Shown here piece by piece: positions 1 through 7,266 of a stretch of 47,618 bases of DNA. Origin of the DNA: an uncultured Bacteroidales bacterium (GTDB lineage Bacteria > Bacteroidota > Bacteroidia > Bacteroidales > UBA932); NCBI GenBank assembly GCA_946616285.1, contig CAMOIT010000004.1:1-47618 (forward strand), written 5' to 3'. Position 1 is the stretch's first letter. Each line of letters starts with the position of its first letter. The notes under the pieces are model-generated. The model was not told the DNA's origin. It worked only from the letters and a program-made list of their open reading frames with translations, and searched no databases. Position numbers and translations under genes: made by a program.

Positions 1-546
1 ATCACCGGCCTGATCAAGGCCAACTTCCCCATGCGTATCGCTTTCCGCGTCACTTCCCGCATCGACTCGTCCACTATTCTGGACCAGCCGGGCGCCGACA
101 AACTCATCGGCCGCGGTGACATGCTCCTTTACAGCGGCGTGGAGATGGAGCGCGTGCAGTGCGCTTTTATAGGCAACGACGAAATCGTGTCCCTTACCAA
201 GGCAGTAGGGGAGCAGGTGGGATACCAGCGCAGCTACAATACACCTTATTATCTGCCTGAACCTGCTCCCACCGAGGAAGACGGCGGTTCGGGCGGCATG
301 GTGGATATGAAAGCCCTGGACGATCGTTTCGAAGAAGCCGCACGCACTGTGGTGATGAATCAGAGAGGTTCCACCTCGGATCTCCAGCGCAAGCTTGGCA
401 TGGGATATGCAAAAGCAGGCAGGGTGATGGACCAGTTGGAAGCCGCCGGTATCGTTGGCCCGCAGAACGGGGCCAAGCCGCGCGAAGTCCTGGTTCAGGA
501 CATAGCCCAGCTGGAAGAAATACTTCAGCACTTTATGAACCAGTAA
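1..546 (+). CDS. ftsK: DNA translocase FtsK, C-terminal part (partial)
   Basis: The open frame runs in from the left window edge, so only the last 181 residues of a protein that is normally about 800 residues are present. What is visible is the end of the RecA-like motor (IKANFPMRIAFRVTSRIDS, then ILDQPGADKLIGRGDML, both classic FtsK motifs). It is followed by an acidic linker and a winged-helix gamma domain over the last 65 residues or so, which in the family reads KOPS sequences and contacts XerD. FtsK pumps chromosome ends through the closing septum; the cognate recombinases XerD and XerC are both encoded later in this window. The stop overlaps the next start by one base, so translation of the two genes is probably coupled. 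Identification is certain; the start lies outside the window. Confidence 0.97.
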   Translation: MTGLIKANFPMRIAFRVTSRIDSSTILDQPGADKLIGRGDMLLYSGVEMERVQCAFIGNDEIVSLTKAVGEQVGYQRSYNTPYYLPEPAPTEEDGGSGGMVDMKALDDRFEEAARTVVMNQRGSTSDLQRKLGMGYAKAGRVMDQLEAAGIVGPQNGAKPREVLVQDIAQLEEILQHFMNQ

Positions 547-1070
547 TGAAAAAGCTGCTTTTGGCAATAACCCTACTGTTTACGGCACTCGTATCATGGG
601 CACAGGGAATTCCGCTTCTGGATAAAGTCCAGGGGCAAAGGGTGTCGTTTTCTTACAGTTACAGCCTTTCTCAAAAAGGTGCGGATTTCCAGGAAGTCAC
701 AGGCGGTGAAGTTACTGTGGAAGACAACGCCTATGTCATGGAAGGGCTTGGCATCAAAGTCCTGAGCGATGGCGAAACCCGCTGGAGCCTGGATCCCGCC
801 GCCCGCGAGGCTGTAGTGGAAACAGTTGAAAAAGAGGATATCTTTACCAATCCTGCACTCTTTATTTCATCCTACAGGAATTACATGGACAGGATAAATG
901 TAAACAGTCAGGGGCGCAATAATCTGGACGTTACCCTTACTCTGGACGATGAAACCAAAGCGCGGTTTGTCCTGAAGGGTATTACCTTTAAAGAGAAGCA
1001 AGGAAAAAGCGACTTCTCGATGGACGAAAAGTCGCTTCCAGGTGATTGGATTGTAACGGACCTGCGTTAA
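546..1070 (+). CDS. LolA-like outer-membrane lipoprotein carrier protein
   Basis: A 174-residue exported protein. A signal peptide of about 19 residues (MKKLLLAITLLFTALVSWAQ) is followed by a mainly beta-strand body that resembles the LolA half-barrel fold: MEGLGIKVLSDGETRWSL and a C-terminal strand ending DWIVTDLR. LolA escorts lipoproteins across the periplasm from LolCDE to the outer membrane. In Bacteroidota a LolA-like gene directly behind ftsK is a recurring arrangement, which supports the call. The start overlaps the ftsK stop by one base. The 3' end overlaps the convergent lipoprotein gene by four bases. Function as a true LolA rather than a related periplasmic carrier is inferred. 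Confidence 0.8.
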   Translation: MKKLLLAITLLFTALVSWAQGIPLLDKVQGQRVSFSYSYSLSQKGADFQEVTGGEVTVEDNAYVMEGLGIKVLSDGETRWSLDPAAREAVVETVEKEDIFTNPALFISSYRNYMDRINVNSQGRNNLDVTLTLDDETKARFVLKGITFKEKQGKSDFSMDEKSLPGDWIVTDLR

Positions 1071-2014
1071 ATCTCTTTTACGCAGCGTACGCTGAGGGCG
1101 AGGGAGCTAATGCTGCCCTTGCCTTTTTGTATTACGGGATTTTCCAGATAAATGTAGCGGTACTCGGCAAGACCGTCGGCCTGGGATGAAGTCCACCAGC
1201 AGGCGTATTCCCCGAAGCCCTGGTCTGCATAGGATTCGCTGGTAAGGTCCTGATAACCGGCTGGTATGGCGTTGAAGCCGGTGCTGTTTGTGATTGTAAC
1301 CTCGGTCCTGTAAGGCCACATGTCTTTTTTAAGGAACTGTGCGTTTGCCATGGCGTCTCCGGCCGAAGTTCCCAGCAGAGCGTCGAATTCTTCTGGCGTG
1401 GGAAGGCGCCAGCCGTCAGGACAAGCTTCCTTAGCTTCGTTCCAGGTGTAATACCGGCCGAAAAGAGGAGCAACTACCTCGCTTTTCAAGAGGACGGTGC
1501 CGCTTTCGGTACCATAGAGGTTCTGCGCCATCCAGCAAAGCCCGCCGGAAGTGATGCTGCGGTACGGATTGCCTCCGGCGACCACGTCGGGATCGCCCTC
1601 AAGGCCGGTGAGCGCGGTTTCAGGGTCGATTGCTTCCACATTTGCAGTGACAGAACCATTGTAGTAGTCTGTTGCGAAAGCGTAGCAGGTGACGGTGTAG
1701 CTACCTACCTCGGAAAACTCTACGGTATATGAAAGCTCCTGGTTCTTGATGTCCGTTGTAGTTGTGTCCCGTTGTCCGGAATTGACCTGCCAGAAAAGGC
1801 CGACACTGCCGGGTGTGGTTCCGTCCGACGTGGTGAGGCTTGAAACGATGGCCTTGAAAGTGATTTTGTCCCCGGCTGCAACGTATGGTACGCTGCTTTC
1901 CAGGTACAAGCCCGAAAGGCTTGGTTTAGTGGTTATATCTTCGTCTTTCTTGCAGCCGCCGATGCTCAGGATTGCAGCAAAGGCCAGGCCGGTGCAGAGT
2001 AAGTTGAATCGCAT
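1067..2014 (-). CDS. FISUMP-domain lipoprotein
   Basis: A 315-residue secreted lipoprotein. The start at 2014 is chosen because it gives a compact signal peptide ending in a lipobox (ILSIGGC, then KKDED). The longer frame reaching 2110 runs back through the intergenic promoter region. The first half after the signal looks like an Ig-like or PKD-type beta domain (AGDKITFKAIVSS, then YTVTCYAFATDYY). The C-terminal half carries the Fibrobacter succinogenes major paralogous domain: LCWMAQNL, YYTWNEAKEACPDGWRLPT, and a terminal SLALSVRCVKE. The acidic residues after the lipid cysteine could act as a surface export signal as known in Bacteroidetes (inference). Ligand and role are unknown. It is convergent with the LolA-like gene and divergent from apbE. 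Confidence 0.85.
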   Translation of the reverse strand: MRFNLLCTGLAFAAILSIGGCKKDEDITTKPSLSGLYLESSVPYVAAGDKITFKAIVSSLTTSDGTTPGSVGLFWQVNSGQRDTTTTDIKNQELSYTVEFSEVGSYTVTCYAFATDYYNGSVTANVEAIDPETALTGLEGDPDVVAGGNPYRSITSGGLCWMAQNLYGTESGTVLLKSEVVAPLFGRYYTWNEAKEACPDGWRLPTPEEFDALLGTSAGDAMANAQFLKKDMWPYRTEVTITNSTGFNAIPAGYQDLTSESYADQGFGEYACWWTSSQADGLAEYRYIYLENPVIQKGKGSISSLALSVRCVKEI

Positions 2015-2035
2015 GTCCAAGTTTCCTTTTATCCT

Positions 2036-2043
2036 GCAAATAT
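2036..2043 (-). promoter_or_regulatory. -7 promoter element for the FISUMP lipoprotein gene
   Basis: Reading the minus strand, GATATTTG matches the Bacteroidota -7 consensus TAnnTTTG with one mismatch and lies 21 bases before the chosen start at 2014. No clear -33 TTTG is seen. Confidence 0.4.
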
Positions 2044-2057
2044 CGTTAAAAATTTCG

Positions 2058-2065
2058 TATTTTTG
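2058..2065 (+). promoter_or_regulatory. -7 promoter element for apbE
   Basis: TATTTTTG is a perfect TAnnTTTG match, ending 16 bases before the apbE start at 2082. Together with the opposing element at 2036-2043 it forms a compact divergent promoter region. Confidence 0.55.
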
Positions 2066-2081
2066 CATAAATACCTTGCCA

Positions 2082-3110
2082 ATGAGAAAGATTATCATAG
2101 CCGTCGCCATTATTCTGGCTGTTTCCTGTACGGGGAACAGGGGGAAGTATGTACAGATTTCTGGCTATGCCCAGGGTGGCACATATACCGTAAAGCTTAA
2201 TATGAAAGGCGTCAGTGTGCCTGTAGAGGCAATTCGCGACAGCGTGGATGCCCTGCTCACACAAATAGATACGACCCTTTCCGGCTACAATAAGAAGTCC
2301 GTCCTGTCCCGCTTCAATGCCGGCGAAACGGTGCCATATACTGCAATGTTCGGGGAAATGTACAAGCTTTCCTACGAAATGTGGAAACGCTCCAAAGGCG
2401 CCTTGGACTGCGCTGCCGGGCCTCTTTTCGACGTCTGGGGCTTCGGTTTTAAAAACAGCGCATTCCCTTCGGAGGATGAAATTATGTCAATTTCGGGCGG
2501 CTGCGGAATGAAACTTCTTCCGGCGGAGCTTCCGGTTCAGGACGGCTTCTTGGATCCTTCGGCCATGGGCAGCCCGCGCCTTAATTTCAACGCTATAGCG
2601 CAGGGCTACAGCTGCGACGTAATCGCCCGTTACCTTTATTCCATTGGCGTAAAGGACATGCTGGTGGATATTGGTGAAATATGGTGCGACGGAGTGAACC
2701 CTTCAGGCAAGCCATGGTCGGTGGGTGTGGACAGGCCTGAAGACAGGCCGGACCCTTCAGACGGGGCTTCAGAGCTTGAGGGAATATGGTCTTCTGAAGG
2801 AAGGTCCGCCGGCATCGTTACATCCGGCAACTACCGCAAGTTCTACATCCGCGACGGGCGCAAATACGCCCACACAATAGACCCTGTAAGCGGTTATCCC
2901 GTCCAGCATAATCTCCTGAGTGCTACAGTGGTTTCGTCAGAGAGCGCTGCCATGGCAGATGCAGTGGCCACATGGTGTATGGTAATCGGGCTTGACGCAT
3001 CGAAGGAACTTATCGCCGGAGATCCGGCACTGGAAGGCTACCTGATATATGAAGCCGATGACGGCTCAATGCAGGAATGGGCCTCGGCCGGTTTTACATT
3101 GAAGAAATAA
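2082..3110 (+). CDS. apbE: FAD:protein FMN transferase (ApbE)
   Basis: A 342-residue lipoprotein that in its family covalently attaches FMN from FAD to threonine residues of exported flavoproteins such as RnfG/NqrC. The start at 2082 gives a signal peptide with lipobox (IILAVSC, then TGN). ApbE landmarks follow in order: TQIDTTLSGYNKKSVLSRFN, ALDCAAGPLFDVWGFG, NFNAIAQGYSCDVI, the MLVDIGEIWCDG strand, HTIDPVSGYP, and the metal/FAD region SAAMADAVATW. The gene sits alone between its own promoter and a convergent neighbour that overlaps it by 17 bases. The target flavoprotein (probably an Rnf or Nqr complex) is not in the window. Length is normal for the family. Confidence 0.95.
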   Translation: MRKIIIAVAIILAVSCTGNRGKYVQISGYAQGGTYTVKLNMKGVSVPVEAIRDSVDALLTQIDTTLSGYNKKSVLSRFNAGETVPYTAMFGEMYKLSYEMWKRSKGALDCAAGPLFDVWGFGFKNSAFPSEDEIMSISGGCGMKLLPAELPVQDGFLDPSAMGSPRLNFNAIAQGYSCDVIARYLYSIGVKDMLVDIGEIWCDGVNPSGKPWSVGVDRPEDRPDPSDGASELEGIWSSEGRSAGIVTSGNYRKFYIRDGRKYAHTIDPVSGYPVQHNLLSATVVSSESAAMADAVATWCMVIGLDASKELIAGDPALEGYLIYEADDGSMQEWASAGFTLKK

Positions 3111-4158
3111 TCTCCAGAATATAAATCAGCAGGCGGCACAGTCCGTCTGTTGTTTTTATCAGGAAGTCCCAATGGATGCCGGCTCCCCAGGCTGTGATGC
3201 AGATGACCGCACTTCCCATGAGCAACGTGGTTACAGGTATGGCAAGCAGGTTTGTGATAATGAAGTGCCGGGGGAAAGTGTGGAAGCGAATCCATACTAG
3301 AGGCGCCGTAAAAGCCTGGCAGCTTATGCTGAGTGCCGCTGTTTTCCATATTTTCGGAAGAATGCCAGGGCTCTCTGGGTACCATCTCTCCATTATCGGA
3401 TACAGCAGCACTATCCCCGCCATCGCAAGGTAGGAGAGTTGAAATCCGATGCTGCCTATGGCCGATGGATCAACAGCCAGCTGTATAAGCAGGGCAAGGC
3501 AAAGCACCCTTGACGCTTTCCGAGGCCTGCGCAGTATCCTGAGCGTTTCATTGATGCTTATGAAAAGGAATGCCCTGACAAGGGAAGGGGAGGCCCCGCT
3601 CATCAGTGTGAAAAAAAAGGCCGCAAAGACTATCAGTACATAGCGGATCATCCTGGCCGAAGGGCTTTTACCAAGGGGGACGGTGAGTTTGTCGAAAATC
3701 ATGTAGAGTATCCCCATGTGAAGCCCCGAGAGTGCAAGAAGGTGAGACGCTCCACTTTCCCTGAAAACGCTTTTGACTTCTGCAGAAAGAAGGCTTCTGT
3801 CTCCGGTAAGGAGAGCTGACAGTAGCGGCGCAGTTGTGCTGCTCTCAAATGGCATCGAGCCGATTAGCGTTTTGAGCCATCGGGAGGCTGTTCCTGCGAA
3901 TTCCGTTATCGACCCGTCTGCTCCGGCTGTCGGCAGCGAAGATGTCATAGCGCAGAACAAACCAGTGCACAAAAACAGCAGTGGAAGTGCCTGGGCGATG
4001 GTTTTGGGAAATATCGGCCGAAAGAAAAAGGGGAGGGCAAGAAGCGGCGCAGCTATGGCCAGAACCCATCCGGCGGAATTGTTCCCTACAAGACTTCCCG
4101 CCATTATCCCCGCCGCAAAAAATGCCGACAGCGCCTCTATTGAATTCTCCCTCCGCAT
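3094..4158 (-). CDS. ComEC/Rec2 family competence-domain protein (short form)
   Basis: A 354-residue polytopic membrane protein. The Competence domain is clear from the SGASHLLALSGLHMGILY motif at about residues 131-148, followed by several hydrophobic helices. In ComEC this domain forms the inner-membrane DNA channel. The protein is about half the usual length. After the N-terminal helices (residues 10-70) the usual OB-fold (DUF4131) of 100 or more residues is almost absent, and there is no C-terminal metallo-beta-lactamase domain. Start and stop look intact and nothing nearby continues the reading frame, so it appears to be a genuine minimal version rather than a broken gene. Whether it moves DNA is unknown. 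Its 3' end overlaps apbE by 17 bases. A weak -7-like TTTG lies at 4175-4182 on the minus strand. Confidence 0.85.
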   Translation of the reverse strand: MRRENSIEALSAFFAAGIMAGSLVGNNSAGWVLAIAAPLLALPFFFRPIFPKTIAQALPLLFLCTGLFCAMTSSLPTAGADGSITEFAGTASRWLKTLIGSMPFESSTTAPLLSALLTGDRSLLSAEVKSVFRESGASHLLALSGLHMGILYMIFDKLTVPLGKSPSARMIRYVLIVFAAFFFTLMSGASPSLVRAFLFISINETLRILRRPRKASRVLCLALLIQLAVDPSAIGSIGFQLSYLAMAGIVLLYPIMERWYPESPGILPKIWKTAALSISCQAFTAPLVWIRFHTFPRHFIITNLLAIPVTTLLMGSAVICITAWGAGIHWDFLIKTTDGLCRLLIYILEIISSM

Positions 4159-4185
4159 ACTGTGCGAAATTACGCAAATAATTTG

Positions 4186-4193
4186 TATATTTG
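4186..4193 (+). promoter_or_regulatory. -7 promoter element for the ackA operon
   Basis: TATATTTG is a perfect TAnnTTTG match, 31 bases before the ackA start. This spacing leaves a short AT-rich leader. Confidence 0.55.
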
Positions 4194-4224
4194 CACGATT
4201 CGGAAATTAATTGTTTTTAATAAT

Positions 4225-5439
4225 ATGATCATTCTCGTTATCAACTGCGGAAGCTCCTCCATCAAGTACCAGCTGCTCGACATGAAGAGCGACGATGTCT
4301 TCGACATCATTGCCAAGGGTATCGCGGAGAAGATCGGCCTGCCCGCCGGTATCCTCCAGTATGCACCCGCCGGAAAAGAAAAGATTGTCACCGACGTTCC
4401 CATCCCGGACCACAAGGTGGGCATGCAGCTCATCCTCAAGGCCCTTACGGACCCTGAAACAGGCGTCCTGAAGTCTCTGGAAGACATTGAGGCCGTTGGT
4501 CACCGTATAGTGCAGGGCGGAGACTTCTTCTCTGGTTCGGCCATCGTAAACCAGGATGTGCTGGACAAGATCGCTTTCTGCTCGGACTTTGCACCTCTTC
4601 ACAATCCGGCTCACCTTCTTGGCATAAACGCCATGCAGGAAGTACTTCCCAGCGTGCCGCAGGTAGTAACTTTCGACACCGCCTTCCACCAGACCATGCC
4701 TCCGTACGCATATATGTACGGCTTGCCCTACGAGTATTACGAGAAATTCCGCGTACGCCGCTACGGTGCGCACGGCACTTCCCACCAGTTCGTGGCAGGC
4801 GTAGGTGCAAAGCTGGCCGGCCTGGATATCAACAATTCAAAGATTATCACCTGTCATCTTGGCGCAGGAAGTTCCATCTGCGCAATCCATAATGGCAAGT
4901 GCGTGGACACCTCCATGGGTTTCAGCCCCCTGGAAGGTATGATAATGGGTACCCGCGTGGGCAACATCGACGCAAACGCCGTCCTTTATCTGGAGAAGAA
5001 ACTGGGTGTCAGCCCCGACGAAATGTCAACTATCCTCAACCGCAAATCCGGCTTCCTTGGCGTTTCCACCAAGACATCGGACGCCCGCGAACTTGACGAA
5101 CTCGCCAATAACGGCGATCCTAAAGCCAAACTGGTGTTCAAGAAATTCACCTACGACATCATCAAGAATATCGGCTCATATGTGGCTGCCATGAACGGCG
5201 TGGACCTTATCGTCTTCACCGGCGGAATAGGGGAGCACAACTCCAGGCTTCGTCGCCGCGTGCTCGAGAACTTTGCTTATCTGGGCCTCAAGGTGGACTA
5301 TGAAGCCAACGTAGCCTTCGGCGAGGATGCCATAATCACTACCGAAGATTCCAAGGTTAAGGCTGCTCTCATCTGCACCAACGAGGAGCTGGTGATTGCC
5401 CGTGACACAATGCATTTAGTACTTGAAAATCAGGAATAA
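4225..5439 (+). CDS. ackA: Acetate kinase
   Basis: A 404-residue cytoplasmic ASKHA-fold kinase that converts acetyl phosphate and ADP to acetate and ATP. The start at 4225 is chosen because it begins directly with the phosphate-1 motif (LVINCGSSSIKYQLLD). Other signatures: HRIVQGG, FDTAFHQTMPPYAYMYGLP, YGAHGTSH, HLGAGSSICAI, and the adenosine motif FTGGIGEHNSRLRRRVL. Length and motifs match AckA rather than butyrate kinase (about 355 residues). Yet the following gene is of the phosphate-butyryltransferase type, so the acyl substrate in vivo could be wider than acetate. It is the first gene of an operon with the transacylase (3-base gap) and tpiA. Confidence 0.96.
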   Translation: MIILVINCGSSSIKYQLLDMKSDDVFDIIAKGIAEKIGLPAGILQYAPAGKEKIVTDVPIPDHKVGMQLILKALTDPETGVLKSLEDIEAVGHRIVQGGDFFSGSAIVNQDVLDKIAFCSDFAPLHNPAHLLGINAMQEVLPSVPQVVTFDTAFHQTMPPYAYMYGLPYEYYEKFRVRRYGAHGTSHQFVAGVGAKLAGLDINNSKIITCHLGAGSSICAIHNGKCVDTSMGFSPLEGMIMGTRVGNIDANAVLYLEKKLGVSPDEMSTILNRKSGFLGVSTKTSDARELDELANNGDPKAKLVFKKFTYDIIKNIGSYVAAMNGVDLIVFTGGIGEHNSRLRRRVLENFAYLGLKVDYEANVAFGEDAIITTEDSKVKAALICTNEELVIARDTMHLVLENQE

Positions 5440-5442
5440 GAT

Positions 5443-6348
5443 ATGATCAAGAATTTTGACGAACTCTTTGCCGAACTGAAGGCAAAAGGTATTTGCAAGC
5501 GCATGGTAGCTGCATGGGGCGTGGATTCCCACACCATAGAGGCCGCATCCCTTGCAAGCGACATGGGTTTTGTGAAAGTCACCCTTGTGGGCGACAGCGA
5601 CATGATTGCGAAGGTTTGCGACGAATGCAAGATTGACGTCGCAAAGTTCCAGATCGTGGACATCAAGGAGGAGCTTAAGGCCGTGACCGAAGCTGTGCGC
5701 ATGGTTCACGACGGCGAAGGCGATGTCCTGATGAAGGGCCTCTGCTCAACCGACAAGTTCCTCCGCGCCATCCTTAACAAGGAACAGGGTCTCCTGCCTC
5801 CGAAGGGCCTCCTGTCCCACGTTGGCGTAATCGAGAACCCCAACTACCACAAGCTCATCTTTATCACCGACATGGCCGTGATTCCCGCTCCGGATTTCCG
5901 CCAGAAGGTTAAGTTGGCTGGTTTTGTTACCGGTGTTGCTCGTTCCTTCGGCATCGCTATGCCCAAGATTGCCTTCATCGCCGCTTCGGAGCAGATGCTG
6001 GATTCCATGCCCGCATGCATCGAGGGCGCCATGCTTGCCAAGATGTGCGACCGCGGTCAGATCAAGGCCATCGGCGACGGCCCTCTCGCACTTGATGTCG
6101 CGATTGACGAGGAATCCGTCCAGATCAAGAAGCTCCAGAGCCCCGTTGCCGGAGACGCAGACTGTCTGCTCTTCCCCAACATCGAGAGCGCCAACGTTTT
6201 CTGGAAAACCAACTCAAAGCTAGCCACCGGCGTACGCCAGGCCGGCTTCCTGGTTGGCACCAAGGTCCCTTGCATCCTCGCTTCCAGGGCCGATTCTGTA
6301 GACGTTAAGTTAAATTCCATCGCTTCGGCGGTAATGTCAGTAAAATAA
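5443..6348 (+). CDS. Phosphate acyltransferase of the Pta/Ptb family (Ptb-like)
   Basis: A 301-residue cytoplasmic enzyme expected to convert acyl-CoA and phosphate to acyl phosphate, feeding the kinase encoded just upstream. The length and the motifs DVLMKGLCSTDKFLRAILNK, LLSHVGVIE and IFITDMAVIPAPDF fit the phosphate butyryltransferase branch. Canonical acetyl Pta is about 330 residues or has a long N-terminal DRTGG extension. The C-terminal half keeps GDGPLALDVAID and the glycine-rich VGTKVPCILASRADS segment. Three bases separate it from ackA and two from tpiA. No separate pta is seen, so this enzyme may supply acetyl phosphate itself. The true acyl specificity cannot be read from the sequence. 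Confidence 0.88.
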   Translation: MIKNFDELFAELKAKGICKRMVAAWGVDSHTIEAASLASDMGFVKVTLVGDSDMIAKVCDECKIDVAKFQIVDIKEELKAVTEAVRMVHDGEGDVLMKGLCSTDKFLRAILNKEQGLLPPKGLLSHVGVIENPNYHKLIFITDMAVIPAPDFRQKVKLAGFVTGVARSFGIAMPKIAFIAASEQMLDSMPACIEGAMLAKMCDRGQIKAIGDGPLALDVAIDEESVQIKKLQSPVAGDADCLLFPNIESANVFWKTNSKLATGVRQAGFLVGTKVPCILASRADSVDVKLNSIASAVMSVK

Positions 6349-6350
6349 TT

Positions 6351-7106
6351 ATGAGAAAGTACATTGTAGCAGGGAACTGGAAAATGAACACCACAGTTCC
6401 CGAAGGTGTTGAATTAGCTAAAGCTGTTGTTGCGGCGGCCAAAGAGCTTCCCGCAAATGTGGAACTTGTAGTAGCCCCTCCTTTCACTCATCTTTATCCC
6501 GTGGCAGAGGCTCTGAAGGGCTCCAAGGTTAAGCTCAGCGCCCAGAACTGCGCCGACCACGAGAAAGGTGCATACACCGGCGAAGTGGCCGTGAACATGC
6601 TCACTTCCGTAGGTTGCGAGTATACCATCCTTGGTCACAGCGAGCGTCGCCAGTACTATGGCGAAACCGACGAGAAACTTGTCGTGAAGACCAAACTCGC
6701 ACTCGAGGCAGGCCTTAAGGTCATTCTCTGCGTAGGCGAAAATCTTGACGAGCGCGAAGCCGGCAAACATTTCGACGTAGTGACCGCACAGACCAAGGCT
6801 GTCCTTTACAACTTCACCGCCGAAGACCTCAAGAAGGTGGTTATCGCATACGAACCCGTATGGGCCATCGGCACCGGAAAGACTGCAACAGCGGCACAGG
6901 CCGAAGAAATCCACGCCTGCATCCGTTCGGTCATCGCCGAAAAATTCGGCCTTGAAGCAGCCGACGACATGACCATCCTCTACGGCGGCTCCTGCAAGCC
7001 TTCCAACGCCAAAGAGCTCTTCGCCGAAAAGGATATCGACGGCGGTCTCATCGGCGGTGCAGCCCTCAAAGCCGAAGACTTCCTTGGCATTGCCAAAAGC
7101 TTCTAG
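6351..7106 (+). CDS. tpiA: Triosephosphate isomerase
   Basis: A 251-residue TIM-barrel enzyme interconverting dihydroxyacetone phosphate and glyceraldehyde 3-phosphate. All active-site motifs are intact: AGNWKMNT (N and K near the start), GHSERR (catalytic His), AYEPVWAIGTGKTA (catalytic Glu and loop 6), and the phosphate-binding LYGGSCKPSN and GGLIGGAAL. It is third in the ackA operon, joining glycolysis to acyl-phosphate ATP formation. It starts two bases after the preceding stop. The 160-base region behind it holds two palindromic repeat units. Confidence 0.98.
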   Translation: MRKYIVAGNWKMNTTVPEGVELAKAVVAAAKELPANVELVVAPPFTHLYPVAEALKGSKVKLSAQNCADHEKGAYTGEVAVNMLTSVGCEYTILGHSERRQYYGETDEKLVVKTKLALEAGLKVILCVGENLDEREAGKHFDVVTAQTKAVLYNFTAEDLKKVVIAYEPVWAIGTGKTATAAQAEEIHACIRSVIAEKFGLEAADDMTILYGGSCKPSNAKELFAEKDIDGGLIGGAALKAEDFLGIAKSF

Positions 7107-7114
7107 TATTACAT

Positions 7115-7249
7115 TGCCGCGTTTGCACCTGTAGCGCTTCCAAGGCACTTTTTCTGCAAACGCGGCAGCAAAAACAGCCATTTTGGCCAAAAATGCTGCC
7201 ACGTTTGCAAAAAATCGCCGTTTCGTGCGTTTTATGTGCAAACGCGGCA
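7115..7249. repeat. Two 53-bp palindrome-ended repeat units
   Basis: Unit one (7115-7167) opens with TGCCGCGTTTGCA and closes with its perfect reverse complement. Unit two (7197-7249) opens with TGCCACGTTTGCA (one mismatch) and closes with the same arm. Both units are exactly 53 bp, yet their interiors differ, and they start 82 bp apart. A further inverted repeat, GGCAGTTT with AAACTGCC (7246-7264), touches the second unit. The block fills the gap between tpiA and the DPP III start. It resembles REP/BIME-type elements with conserved ends, and it may also affect termination or mRNA stability (inference). Confidence 0.75.
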
Positions 7250-7266
7250 GTTTGCAAAACTGCCTT

